From Xiphydria camelus (Eukaryota; Arthropoda; Insecta; Hymenoptera; Xiphydriidae), in assembly GCA_963678675.1 (NCBI GenBank), contig OY783194.1, positions 21,058,278 through 21,122,277 of the forward strand: a DNA stretch of 64,000 bases. The letters are read 5' to 3'. The first letter of the stretch is position 1, and the number at the start of each line of letters is the position of its first letter. The position numbers and the translations under genes are program-made. This document shows, piece after piece, positions 1-11,279 of this stretch. The notes beneath the pieces are model-generated. The model worked only from the letters and a program-made list of their open reading frames with translations, had not been told where the DNA came from and made no database searches.

Positions 1-71
1 GGGGAATTCCAGCAGGTTTCAACATACTTCTGACCCCTGATGTTTTCTAATTCTGCTGTATTTTTTTTCTT

Positions 72-1305
72 GTAGCTCAATAACAGAAGTTGACTTGGTA
101 TGAATTTAATTCCGATCGGGCTTTATGTCACAATGTTAGAGCTTTATTGAAATTCCTCGATCTTAAAATTTAGACATCTCTTTGTCGCCCTTTTACTCGA
201 AAATGAGAAATCCCAGGTAGCACACTGACGTTAGAATAACGTCTCAGACGTCATTTTTTGGTCAGTATAGGGTTTCAGACGTCAGTTGTCGTAATATTAA
301 CGTCACAGGGACGTCATATTTACGACGTACCTTGGACGTCAAAATTCAACGTCTTTTTGACGGAACTTTTCCGTCATTTTTAATGACGAACGAGACTTAG
401 ACAAATTTCGATCTCCTGCACATATAGGGACTTGAAAATTTATTTATGAATAAATGGACAAAAATTGTCATTTGTTCAATTATTAAATCAATAAATTATT
501 TCATTTCGAGTCTCCAGAATATGTTGAGCAAGTTATAAACTATACTGTTTATTAAAACGCACAGATTATTAAAGTAAATGAAAGACAATCAATTAATGTA
601 GGATGAATAAACATTCATATAATTGTTTATTTATTTATTTATAATTATTTATTTATTTTTATTTATTTATTTATTATTTATTTCTTGCATAGACGCAAAT
701 TGACATTAATATCAATTTGCGTCTATGCAAGAATATTTATCAAAAGACAATCATTTTAGAAAAATGTTGAGAAAAGAATAATACAATTATAAAATCTTAT
801 TTATTCAAGCTCTTTCTTATTGACAGGAAAGGCAATATACATTTATTCATCAAACTTCAACGTAGAACGTCATTATGACGTGATTTTTCTGACGTCGTGT
901 GGATGTGCAATTAAGTCGTCTTTGCGACGTTAAAATGACGTCATATTTTTCGTCATCTGACGTCAGAACTGACCTTCAAAAAACGTCATTTCGACGTTAG
1001 TGTGCTACCTGGGATTATACGAAAAAAGTTGCAAGGGTGAAAATATTGATTTTGCTTCAAACAAATCGAAAAATACACGCAATATTTTTTGAATGGTTAT
1101 ATGAGGAGGAATTTCAAATTAAAATATATCGATGTGTCCTAAAAGAAATATCACGTATATTACAGAAAAATACGTTACTCACTCCGAGATATGTGTTTTT
1201 TAACTGCAGCACCGAGTTACGATAAATCTGTAACATTGTGAGATCAAGCCCGATCGTAATGGAATTCATACCAAGTCAACTTCTATGATAAAGCTACAAT
1301 AGTAG
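72..1305. repeat. Outer inverted repeat enclosing a MITE
   Basis: About 80 bp at 72-153 reappears as a diverged reverse complement at 1222-1305; both arms contain GAAGTTGACTTGGTATGAAT. The interior holds the separate MITE at 212-1013 and about 200 bp of AT-rich DNA. This is probably an older foldback element into which the MITE inserted. Short ORFs inside look spurious. Confidence 0.6.
212..1013. mobile_element. MITE with CCCAGGTAGCACAC termini
   Basis: The terminal inverted repeats (TIRs) start CCCAGGTAGCACAC and end GTGTGCTACCTGGG, flanked by AT on both sides (210-211, 1014-1015). Subterminal regions are packed with degenerate ACGTC/GACGT repeats. A 25 bp-arm hairpin sits at 682-733, around TTGCATAGACGCAAATT. 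There is no coding capacity, so it is non-autonomous; I do not assign a superfamily. Confidence 0.75.
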
Positions 1306-1790
1306 AAATGCCGATTCGAAACTCTTATAATGCTATTAAATTATAATTACGGCGTTATAATAGTTGCGAATCTACATTTTCATCAGATACGATTATCGGT
1401 ATATTTAATATGGATGAAATAAACGATATACGGGAGAGAACCTGCAATCGTGTAGGTACAAAACGGCATTATTTAATTCAACAAGAAGTTATTCTTGGAT
1501 TGCGACAGTATACCGAATTTCAAAAAATGAAACATAACCTCTTTACAATTAATCACGTATATATTATTTTATATAGGTGTTGATAATACTTAAAAGAAAA
1601 GCACCTAGGTATACTGAATTATTAAGGTTTTTTAAATTTTAGTAACAATTTTCTAATTTTCCAGTGCCATAATAAAACATTAGCAATGTGAAATTTGAGA
1701 AAACTTTTTCTTGCAGGAAATAATTAGAGAATACGGATCTCTCTCTCAATAAAGCCCTCTTGCAATCGAGACACAACTTTTTGCTCAAAA
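1306..1790. other. AT-rich DNA, nothing recognised
   Basis: No convincing ORF, RNA gene or repeat structure is visible. Confidence 0.4.
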
Positions 1791-2265
1791 TTGCATCCAA
1801 CTAGAGGATGCTGCTACTATGAGTCTGAGTATGTTCTGGCAGTCGAAATACCAGATAATGCTAATATAAGTACAGGTTATATCAGTGATGTAAATATGAG
1901 ATATGAGCAGATCCAATATGTATTAAGTGTAGAAAGCGAAGAGAAAAACACTGATAAAGCCAGAGAACAAGGAAACGAGGAGGAAGAACCAGATTTTTGT
2001 GAAGCTAGAAAATAGGGCGATAATCCCTGGGAAGTCAAACAAATTCGTAAATGGGCTTTAAACAGTAATATTTCACTGGATCCAGTTAGAATCCCTCTAG
2101 TACTCAGTTTAGGATCCAGCGCTAATAGAACTACCCGTGTAGAAATGCCCCATATGTATGGTAATTGGGCGAATAACGCAGAGGACATTAAAAATGCAAG
2201 TTCCACGCAACACCATTATGATAACAATTTTTCTCTAAAAACTGTTCATTTATGTCAAAAATGTT
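1791..2265 (+). pseudogene. Unrecognised ORF with one in-frame stop
   Basis: A frame of about 158 codons is broken only by a TAG at 2013-2015. The first 74 residues are acidic; the second half contains NPWEVKQIRKW and HMYGNWANNAEDIK. I do not recognise the family. It could be a decayed transposon protein or chance, since the composition is AT-rich. Confidence 0.25.
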
Positions 2266-2822
2266 AATGAATTGCTCCAAAAATTTCTCCTACTTTATGC
2301 AAAGATTTGGTATATTTTTTTCCAAAATTCTCTGAATTTAAATTTTATCGAAATATTCATTTACTATTATTTCCACTTCTGGCTCCTCACCACTCTACTT
2401 CGTACGAGTTATTTGAAAAGTTTCCGGCCTTTTTAGGAAAAACACAAATTTCAAGACAAAACGCAAAATGCGTCACGGGACGCCTGCTAGATGTGAAACA
2501 TCGAAATCTTCTTTGTAGAAAGTATACGATAGAAAGGATGGACCACGCGTCCGTCGAAAGAACACGTGCGCCAGTGCGCATTTGTATTTATGACTGTGAT
2601 ACTATTAAACGGTACGAACCGTTGTGTCGAATTCCGTTTATCGCGAGACGGAACAGCGTCCGATGGCAGAGTTAAAAGAGAGTAAACTAAATGCGCTTTT
2701 TGAATTAGACAAGTTAGAGTCAAGTGGTGTAAAAACGAAACTAGAAATATGTTGGGTAAAAACGAGACACTCTCTCGTACAAATCATACTAAAATACATT
2801 TAGTTTGAGTTTAAAAATCAAA
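2266..2822. other. No supported gene
   Basis: Short overlapping ORFs exist on both strands, but none has recognisable motifs. There is a slightly GC-rich patch near 2520-2670 and nothing else. Confidence 0.35.
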
Positions 2823-4145
2823 CCATTTCATTGGTGCGGTATTACGGTTTTAAGGGGTGAAATCATCCCTTGAACAAAATGCAGATTTTTCTTCTTCACG
2901 GCATAACTCCCGAACGGTGAAAGATAAGGGAAAAAAGTTGAAATAAAAGTTTTATGGTTTTTCTCGATCTATAATATTGGTGCGAAAAAATTCTGGAAAA
3001 AAATTTTTGTTTGTTACTCCCACCACCGACCCACAAAAATGGGTTTTTGGATTTCTTAAGTTTATGTAAAAATACCTCTCAATGTCCTCTTTTTACACAT
3101 CCCTAGTTTATTATGTATCCTTTTTTTTAATTTAGAAAACCTCGAACTTTAAGGCCGTTTTGACGTAAACAGTGAAACGGTCTTATGAAACGATATCTAA
3201 ATTTTTATTTATATACATTTCATATACAGTTTTTTATAATTTTAGCAAAACACGTACTTACAATTACATGAAAAATGAAACTTATTGAAATTAATCAATG
3301 ACATGTATTTTTCAAACAACACAAGTAAGATATCGTATGAACCTCAATGATAACATTGAATGACGTAGGATCTATGTCGACATTGAAGCCGATAACGTTT
3401 TGCATAATGGGAATGTGTTTGACTCATGACTATTATCACTGTATGCTGGTGCGATATCCCTTCATCATTCGTTAAAAATCTTATGTAAGTACGTTTTATG
3501 ATTATTATATTTATACTATACATTCATATTTGTGACTGGAAGATGTAGCTTATCCGCAGTTACATTAATCAAATTATGACATATATAAATAAACGAATTC
3601 ATTCATTCATTCATTCAATGAATCCTGATAAACAAAATATTTATATCTATTGTACATATTTTATTAATGAATTATACATTAAAACAGTTGTAATGGTAGA
3701 AAACGGCAAATACACTAAAATTGCGGATTATAATTTGTACAGTAGTGATATATTGTTCATAGAAATGTTCAAAACAGAAATACTCGGTACACCATGCACA
3801 GCGTATGAAAGCAACTTCTCCACAAATACTACATCTGGGTATATGCTTTACACTCCTAAAGTAACAAAAATCTACAGGATTTTGAAATTCACTGGGATGC
3901 GTTTCTAGACATCCGCTTTTGAGCCAAGCATATCGGAAAAGATTTTTGAATCTAGGCGACGAAAGCTGGTTATGTGTTAATGATTGCAATTTAATTATTC
4001 CATTGCGCGAGTGCAAACTAATATCTTTCTCTTGAAGAAGTACATTATCAGAAAATGTTCGATCGAAATTCTTCCAAATCCGGAATCCAAATACATCTAA
4101 AGGTTGAATAATGCCAGTCGTTTTTTTCGGAATCATTGAAAACTG
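2823..4145 (-). mobile_element. Truncated Tc5-type DNA transposon (3' half)
   Basis: The sequence from 2823 matches the subterminal arm of the complete element at 26473-30124, and the minus strand then matches the 3' part of its transposase. Similarity stops abruptly near 4145, inside the gene. The outermost terminal repeat is also missing, so both ends are lost. It is a fossil copy lying opposite to the complete copy. Confidence 0.8.
3672..4136 (-). pseudogene. Tc5-type transposase C-terminal fragment
   Basis: The fragment begins at the last catalytic region of a DDE_1 (pogo/Tc5) transposase, with TTGIIQPLDVFGFRIWK, as in other Tc5/Tigger proteins. It continues into a Cys/His module, roughly CSICGEVAFIRCAWC then CFEHF, that resembles a small zinc-binding domain. 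In the complete copy at 28707-28930 this tail is separated by a 2 bp frameshift; here it is open. The catalytic domain upstream is lost. The last 40 residues after the Cys/His module may lie beyond the true stop. Confidence 0.7.
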
Positions 4146-5003
4146 TCGGTAGATCTACTTTTAGATTTAAATAAATGTAACATTTTCTTTCACCATTTAT
4201 TCTAACGAGATCTAAATAGATCTTATTAGATCTATCAAGCTCCATTCAGATTTAACAAAATCTGCTTAGACTTAAACTGAAATTGAGGAACAGGCCCTTA
4301 TTGTTAGTATACGTGGTTTGTGTGTTAAATTTCAGCGCTTAAAAATAGAGCATTAAGAAATAACGGGTTTCGAAAATGTATAAAATTAACTCGCCAAAGT
4401 GTGTTAAATAAATACATTGTAGATTTTAGCGTGTTAATTACAGATGTTAACCTGTTGAAATAATACGCTTGGTATCGTTAACAAACAGACACTTTTTATT
4501 TCTATGATTTGGGACGCAAGTGTATAAGTTTATAATGAAGGAGAGAGAATATTTACGCCGGTAATATTATGAGGACTCTCTGGTAAACGTTAACAATGAA
4601 AAAGGTAGCATTTTTTTCACAGAGCAGCTGCACTTATCGGCATGGAGACTGTTCAAACGTTACTCGAAGCAAATTTTACTCCCCCTCCAATTGTCTTTCT
4701 TGCAATATATCAATGTAAATCTAACTGTATAATTTTGAAACACTTATGTGCGTGTCATTTGAATGACAATAGTCACTTTTACATGCTTCTCTCTAATAAT
4801 TTTGCGACGTAGTTTTTTTTCTATTTTTTTAACATTTAATTGTGTTTTTAAGTAACATATATTATTATAATATAAGTAATTGATTAGATCTTATTATACA
4901 ATGTTATTTCAACGCAATTAAATGTCTAAAAGGAACATTGAAGAGAAAAGAAAGGCATAAAAGTCATTTTAAATCGAAATTATTCTATAAAAAATATTAG
5001 ACA
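4146..5003. other. AT-rich spacer
   Basis: There are short AGATCT/AGATTTAA repeats near 4150-4260 but no coding signal, and no recognisable RNA gene or TIR element. Confidence 0.4.
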
Positions 5004-5680
5004 GCCAAAGGGTATAGCCGGATAAGCATATAAAAACTGCCCCGCTTGAATTTTTTTCCCATTCAGGTATATTGTGTGTTTGTGTATAAGTAAGCTCTCC
5101 CTAAATTTTTAGATCAAAATATTCATTTAATCAAAAGTTATCGTCAAAAAACGATTTTGCACAGCAAAATGTATGTTCTGCATCATCATGTAGCAAAATT
5201 ATAAAAAAAGTTTTGGATTGTTTTTTGCCCATAAATAAAGAAAAACAACAAGTTTGAATTTTTCAATAATTTTTATTTTGCATATAAAAAATAACACCTC
5301 CGCTTTTTTTATATAGATTCTAGCACGATTAAACTATGACATATAATTTTTACAAGATGATTGGTGTGCGACAACAAGTCGAAATAAATTAATGAAAATC
5401 AAACACCTTTGCTTCCGCCGTTTTCCTAGCGTAATAGATAGCAGGAAACGGCGGAAGCAAAGTTGTACGCCCATTAATTCGAAATTTTACTGTCCAAAAA
5501 TAATAGTACTTATTTACAATTATTTATTACTAACGAGAATACAATTTACCACATGTAATATATGTACATATACATCGAAATTAAATCAAATTAAAGGTAC
5601 TGACATAGAAACTTCGTTTTAATCTTCATCGCTTTCGTGATTTATTGGGGGTTCAATATTTTCTTTTTGAAATAGTTTGC

Positions 5681-6100
5681 TTAGTGTTTAATAACCTTTG
5701 TTTGATATCGCGCAAATGACAAATAATAAATAATTGAAGCTATATCGGAACAACAATCGATCGTTCTTTTGCCGTTTGCACACTCGCATGTGTATCGTAA
5801 GATCACGGAATGGCCGATAGAATTAGGTTTATATTCAATAAAACAGCCATATTCTTTACGGTTTACATGTCGTGATTGAACTTGCAATTTTAAAATGTTT
5901 GAGTTGTCCTTCAAATAACAAATATTAATCGTATTGTCGTCATCTATCATCTCTGCTAAATATGAAATGGCTTGAGAATATTGATAAGTACCCGTAAACA
6001 ATATTTTCAAATCCTTTTCAGTCATTTCGGGAAAATTTAACAAATCAGATGAGGTTATTTGTTGAAACGGTACTTTTCTGCGCTTCCAATCATCTTTCTC
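5681..6100 (-). pseudogene. Left-arm copy of transposase C-terminus (SWIM-like)
   Basis: The minus-strand reading of the left arm repeats the end of the transposase at 8630-8879 with few changes, then stays open past the point where the right arm has a stop. The extra part contains a SRHV segment and then CECANGKRTIDCC followed by IASIIYYLSFAR. That pattern (CxC, then CC or CxH in a hydrophobic helix) resembles the SWIM-type zinc module at the end of this transposase class. It lacks any upstream catalytic domain and is an inverted fragment, not a gene. Confidence 0.65.
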
Positions 6101-6139
6101 GATTGAATACTAAGAGTATCGTTTAAATTACGTCTCGAT

Positions 6140-6925
6140 TCAAGTTTTGTAGAAGCCTCTGATCTACAAAAATTGTTGGACAATCTTTCTGTAGACAGCG
6201 ATTCTACACTTCTAAAAAAAATAGGTAATTTTTCTTATCCCGAAGATCAAGTGAAGTTACTGACTGGTTTCTCATATGAAAATATAAATGAAATACGAAA
6301 TATGCTTTCTTCTATGCGCGATAATGATAATCGATCAGTCTATCAAGCTGTTGTTGTATTTCTTACCAAATTAAGAAGTTGAAATTCAAATAGTATGATT
6401 TATTCATTTTTACAGTTACAACATGAACAACTTGTCTCCGATTATTTTGACGAAGTTTTGAAATCTTTTGAAAAAGAGGTTCTCCCTTTTTATTTTGGTT
6501 TGAATTGTGTTAAGAGAGACAATCTCATAGAAAATGAGACTTCCAAAATTGCTAAAGAACTCTTGAATGCAGATAGTGAATTAATTCTTATATGTGATGG
6601 TACGTACATTAGACATCAAAAAAGCTCTAATAATGAGTATCAGCGTAAATCATATTCTGGCCGAAAAAAAGTACCCTTATGCAAGCCATTTACAATTTGT
6701 ACGACAAACGGTTATATTGTCGATATGTTCGGTCCTTATTTGGCAAATGTCAATGATGCACAGATTCTACGTGATATTTTAAATTCTTCATCAGAATTGA
6801 GAAACTTGCCTCGTAGAGGAGATAAATTGGTCCTTGATAGAGGCTTTCGGGATATTATAGAATATTTAAAAGAGAGCAAGGTTTTGAAGTACACATGCCT
6901 GCATTAAAAGGAAAACGTGCTCAAT
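6140..6925 (+). pseudogene. DDE_Tnp_4-type transposase, N-terminal part
   Basis: The frame runs from about 6140 through an internal TGA at 6380-6382 to 6907. The first part, with FLTKLRS and LLTGFSYENINEI, is the helical N-terminal region of this transposase class. Next comes the catalytic core: ILICDGTYI (first Asp), an SGRKK segment with KPFTICTTNGYIVDMFGPY, then KLVLDRGFRD (second Asp). A one-base frameshift near 6895 precedes MPALKGKRAQ, where the nested insertion interrupts it at 6926. The rest resumes at 8398 with LSCEESN. Two point lesions plus the insertion make it inactive. Confidence 0.75.
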
Positions 6926-8395
6926 GGGCTCGTCCCGCGTTGTTAAAAATGGTGAATTAAAAATATGTACGGTGTTGCAGATACTACAAGAACTCGTTTC
7001 GTGAAAACAGTTCATTTTTTAATCCCCTCTAGTATTTAATAAAAAAAGCTTTAAAATGTGCCCATGTTTCAAATCTTCCGCTATTGCCGCGCTTTGATGA
7101 CGTAGTCATTGCTGGCATAGAGCATGCGCATTCTCAAACCGGAAGCTCTACAGTTGCCATTGTTGCCAACTTCGTGAACTGTCACTCCGCCCGTCCACCT
7201 ACCAACTCGGCGCTCCGGGTTCAGATCTCTCTTTTTCCTTTTTTTTTCGCGGAAAATTCATACTTCCTAGAAATAAGTACTACCAAAAACCACAGAATAA
7301 AGTAAACGACAACACGACGGAAATTCAAAACATAACCTCAAAATGCAAAGTATACAGAGCTTGCAGTTACCAACCTAGAGGTTAAAGCGTTGCTCTTATT
7401 GGTCTAGCAATGTGTACGTCACTTCCGTCGCGGCAAATACCGCATGTCCTATGGCCAACCGCGCAGGTGAGCTCCGACCTGAATTCTTGACTTCGGTAGT
7501 ATTTATGGTACAGTTAGAGTGGGCTTCAGACGAGTGCGCTGCATAAGAACGAAAAGTGTCGACTGCTCTTCTAATAGCTTTCAATTCGGGAGATCGAAGC
7601 GTTTCGTGTAACCTCAAAATCGTAAAGTTTTGAATTAGTAGTGAATAATTTGTAGAAGTGATGAGAAATAATCATAAATAACCTTTTCCGAATTGTGACC
7701 CCTTTGGTATCGCTCACGCCACGTCGTAAAACTACTTCCTAGACACGCGCGGTGCTAGCGCGGAAATAATTTCTGAAACAAATAGGCATGAGGCGTGTAA
7801 TTCGGTTGGACATCGAAAAAACCCGAATGATTGTTAACTCTCACTTCTGAACATTACTTACCATTTATTCAAAGATTCACGATTTCGAGCTTATACTTCG
7901 ATCTCCCGAATTGATAGCCATCGGGAGATCAGACGTTTCACACTTTTCGTAAGAACGCAGCGTAAGAGCGAAAAGCGTGGTCTGATTTCCCGATGGCTGT
8001 CAATTCGGAAGATTATTTATGATTATTTCTCATCACTTCTACAAATTATTCACTACTAATTCAAAACTTTACGATTTTGAGGTTACACGAAACGCTTCGA
8101 TCTCCCGAATTGACAGCTATTAGAAGAGCAGTCGACACTTTTCGTTCTTATGCAGTGTACTCGTCTGAAGCTCATTCTAACTGTACCATAAATACTGCCG
8201 AAGTCAAGGATTCAGGTCGCAGCTCACCTGCGCGGTTGGCCATAGGACATGCGGTATAGAAGTTCAAATTGACGTCCGAGTTTCCCATTTTTTTGCAGGT
8301 AAAGGAGTGTATAAAAATTCGCAAAAAATGTTTTCATTACTAATTCGTCGTGTACTTTTTAAATATGAAATAAAAAAAAATTGTGGGACGAGCCC
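6926..8395. mobile_element. Non-autonomous TIR element inside the transposase
   Basis: The ends are GGGCTCGTCCC and GGGACGAGCCC with AT on both sides (6924-6925, 8396-8397). Removing it with one AT rejoins the transposase reading frame (GKRAQ to LSCEESN), which fixes the boundaries. It holds a second foldback element (7438-8256) and no recognisable gene. Confidence 0.8.
7438..8256. repeat. Foldback element, CCGCATGTCC family
   Basis: Arms of roughly 240 bp (7438-7681 and 8012-8256) are near-perfect reverse complements, with TA at both outer edges. The spacer holds further CTCCCGAATTGA-type palindromes. The same terminal word occurs in foldbacks at 21435-21696 and 56044-56290. The translated arms are shadows, not genes. 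Confidence 0.75.
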
Positions 8396-8397
8396 AT

Positions 8398-8879
8398 TGT
8401 CGTGTGAAGAATCAAATCACTCTCGATATGTCTCTAAAGTTCGGTGGGCAGTAGAAACTATACATGAGATTATCAAACAAAAGTTAAAACTTTTAAATAA
8501 AAAACTAGACAATAAAATACCTCCAAAAACCAGTTTAATTTGTAAAACGGCTTGCTTTTTACACAATCAATTTGGTAAACGTTTAAATAGCGACGTTGAA
8601 TTATCTGAAGAAATCGTGGAGTATATGAAATCGAGACATAATTTAAACGATACTCTTAGTATTCAAATCGAGAAAGATGGTTGGAAGCGCAGAAAAGTAC
8701 CGTTTCAACAAATAACCTCATCTAATTTGTTAGATTTTCCCGAAATGACTGAAAAGGATTTGAAAATATTGTTTACGGGTATTTATCAATATTCTGAAGC
8801 CATTTCATATTTAGCAGAGATAATAGATGACGACAATACGATTAATATTTGTTATTTGAAGGACAACTCAAACATTTAA
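8398..8879 (+). pseudogene. DDE_Tnp_4-type transposase, C-terminal part
   Basis: The open frame resumes with LSCEESNHSRYVSKVRWAVE, the region carrying the catalytic Glu in WAVE, as expected for this family. It continues through a basic KQKLKLLNKKLD stretch into the duplicated tail (LLDFPEMTEKDLKILFTG). A T-to-A change at 8877-8879 makes a TAA; the left arm has Leu there and stays open into the SWIM-like tail. Apparent upstream codons at 8307-8395 belong to the inserted element. Confidence 0.75.
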
Positions 8880-9958
8880 AAATTGCAAGTTCAATCACGA
8901 CATGTAAACCGTAAAGAATATCGCTGATTTATTGAATATAAACCTATAATTCTATCGGCCATTCCGGGATCTTACGATACACATGCGAGTGTGCAAACGA
9001 CAGAAGAACGGTCGGTTGTTGTTCCCATATAGCTTCAATTATTTATTATTTGCCAGTAAGCACTAGCACACTAAGTAAACTATTTCAAAAAGAAAATATT
9101 GAACCCACATAAATCACGAAAGCGATGAAGATTAAAACGAAGCTTTTATGTCAGTACCTTTAATTTGATTTAATTTGGATTTATATGTACATATATTACA
9201 TGTGGTAAATTTTATTCTCGTTAGTAATAATATATTGTAAATAAATACTGTTATTTTTGTACAGTAAAATTTCGAATTAATAGGTGTACAACTTTGCTTC
9301 CGCTGTTTCCCGCTATCTATTACGTTAGGAAAACGGCGGAAGCAAAGGTGTTTAATTTTCATTAATTTATTTCGACTTGTTGTCCCACACCAATCATCTT
9401 ATAAAAATCTATATAAAAGAAAACGGCGGGGGTGTTATTTTTTATTTGCAAAATAAAAAGTTATTGAAAAATTCAAACTTGTTGTTTTTCTTTCTTTGTG
9501 GGTAAAACAATCCAAAACTTTTTAAATAATTTAGCTACATGATGATGCATAACATATATTTTGCTATGCGAAATCGGTCAAGTAGTTTTCGAGATAAAAT
9601 ATATTTTCGTTTTTCGGTTTTTTGACGATAACTTTTGGTTAAATGAATATTATGATTTAACACACAATATATCTGAATGGGAAAAAAATTCAAGCGGGGG
9701 CAGTTTTTATATCCTTATCCGGCTATATCTTTTGCGGTATACAAAAATAGTTCCTACTTTTAAAATCCGCTGTCGAACTCGATGAAACTTGGTCGAGTTA
9801 AAGTTTATCGAATAATAGGAAAGCTCTTCTTGTGGAATTATTTTAATTTTCATTTAAGGTGGTAAATCAGCTCTTCAAAGTTTACTGTTCCAAAGTAACT
9901 TTTAAACGAAGCGACCCTTGTGAAAATTGTTTTTTACATATGTTGAGAATTGCAACGA

Positions 9959-10568
9959 TCCCTAGACAGCATCTAATATCGAAGGGATATCGCACAGATA
10001 TCGGGCACGCGTGCCCATCCGATATCTAAAAATATCCACGCGTTATCTATAGATATCGTACAGACATACAAACGTCACTATCCAGTATCAAATAAACATT
10101 AGCCTCAGTAAGTCGCTGTGTGAGCCACGATTGGTTTTTACTGTGTTGTCCTGCATCGTACCGCTATATACCCCTCTTTACTATTGTAATGCACGTATAT
10201 CGAGACCCAGCGTAAAACTTAAGTATATCATGAAAGGGTTTAATATTGTTATATAAACAACTGTTTAACGGTTACAAATTTTTATTAAGAAACTAACATT
10301 TAAACAAAACATAATATGAATATGAAAAGTATATTTAAATTTTTTAATTTGGCCAAAAAAATATTGGTGAACATTTTGTTGACTAAAAACATGATTTTTA
10401 TAAGGAATCTCTGATTTCTCATAAGAAATTCTATACATCTGAAATATTTCATAGATATCTACGAACAATATATGACTTGAAATATTCCTGAGATATCTTC
10501 GAGATATCGTTCGATAGCTGTATCGGTACGATACAATAATGTAGTTCAATATTCCCTGCTGTCTGGGG
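9959..10568. repeat. Possible MITE rich in GATATC words
   Basis: CCCTAGACAGCAT near 9960 mirrors CTGCTGTCTGGGG near 10555. The inner flanks carry many GATATC/AGATATC words (9977-10060 and 10435-10530), and the middle is AT-rich and non-coding. The TIRs are short and imperfect. Confidence 0.4.
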
Positions 10569-11057
10569 AGTTACTCCGAATATTATAACGAATTTTTACA
10601 ATAACTTGGCATGATTTTTCGGAAATCTCTGAATACAAATTTTATTGAAATATTGACTTATATCATCACCTTTATTCCTTGCTCTTCACTACCTACTCGA
10701 TTTACTTCATATCTCAATACCTTTGAACCCGGTCTTTGCATAAAAAGAAATTTATATTTTTATATTCAGTTTCATCTGAATAATTTACGTGTTCAATATC
10801 ATGCGAAAGAGAAAATATCCGAAAAAATAATTATTCGCAAAGTTGTAAAAGCGTTTGTCTCTAGAAGATTGTAACATCATCGAAATGCTAGAGAGACGCT
10901 CGGTTTTCTCGTTGATTTCTTCTACTTCAGATTCGAAAAATTTGAAAAGAATGATTTAATCCGTATATTTTAATTCCTCATATCTGGCCTTATTTAAGCT
11001 AGAAAACGGTATTTAGAGATGCAGCTGCGTCTTTGTGTTGTACGACTATCTTTCACT
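10569..11057. other. No supported gene
   Basis: AT-rich sequence with one 87-codon ORF at 10611 that has no recognisable motif. It ends where duplication unit A starts. Confidence 0.35.
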
Positions 11058-11279
11058 CACTCGTTGCTTGGCATAAATGCATCTCTTCGCGAATATGTAT
11101 ACAGATTACAAATTGAATTTAAAAATATGAATATTTTGTTTATGCAAAGATTGAATTATGCCAAGTAACGACTGCGAGAGAGGTAGTCTTATAAAATAAT
11201 ATAATAACATAGATGCATTTTTAAGTATCGTTTTCCAACTTATACCGTATGTCCGAGTTTATACATAGAAATTCGTAGT

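Larger units (their letters stand above)
5004..9737 (+). mobile_element. DDE_Tnp_4-type DNA transposon with coding inverted arms
   Basis: The ends share TATAGCCGGATAAG followed by ATATAAAAACTGCCCC, in inverted orientation. The inverted arms are very long: 5004-6137 pairs with 8630-9737 at high similarity. Each arm contains a nested hairpin around a CGGCGGAAGCAAAG motif (5401-5461; 9295-9350). The unique middle holds the front of the transposase; its C-terminal end lies in the arms, so that tail is present twice. A 1470 bp insertion (6926-8395) splits the gene; without it the element is about 3.26 kb. I could not fix the TSD. Confidence 0.75.

Noticed and set aside
2307..2675. 122-codon plus-strand ORF
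   Set aside because: No recognisable motif, overlapping ORFs on the other strand, and no start or splice context.
5392..5622. ORFs at 5392-5622 (plus) and 9132-9362 (minus) as paired small genes
   Set aside because: They are the same arm sequence of one transposon read on opposite strands; their similarity comes from the inverted repeat.
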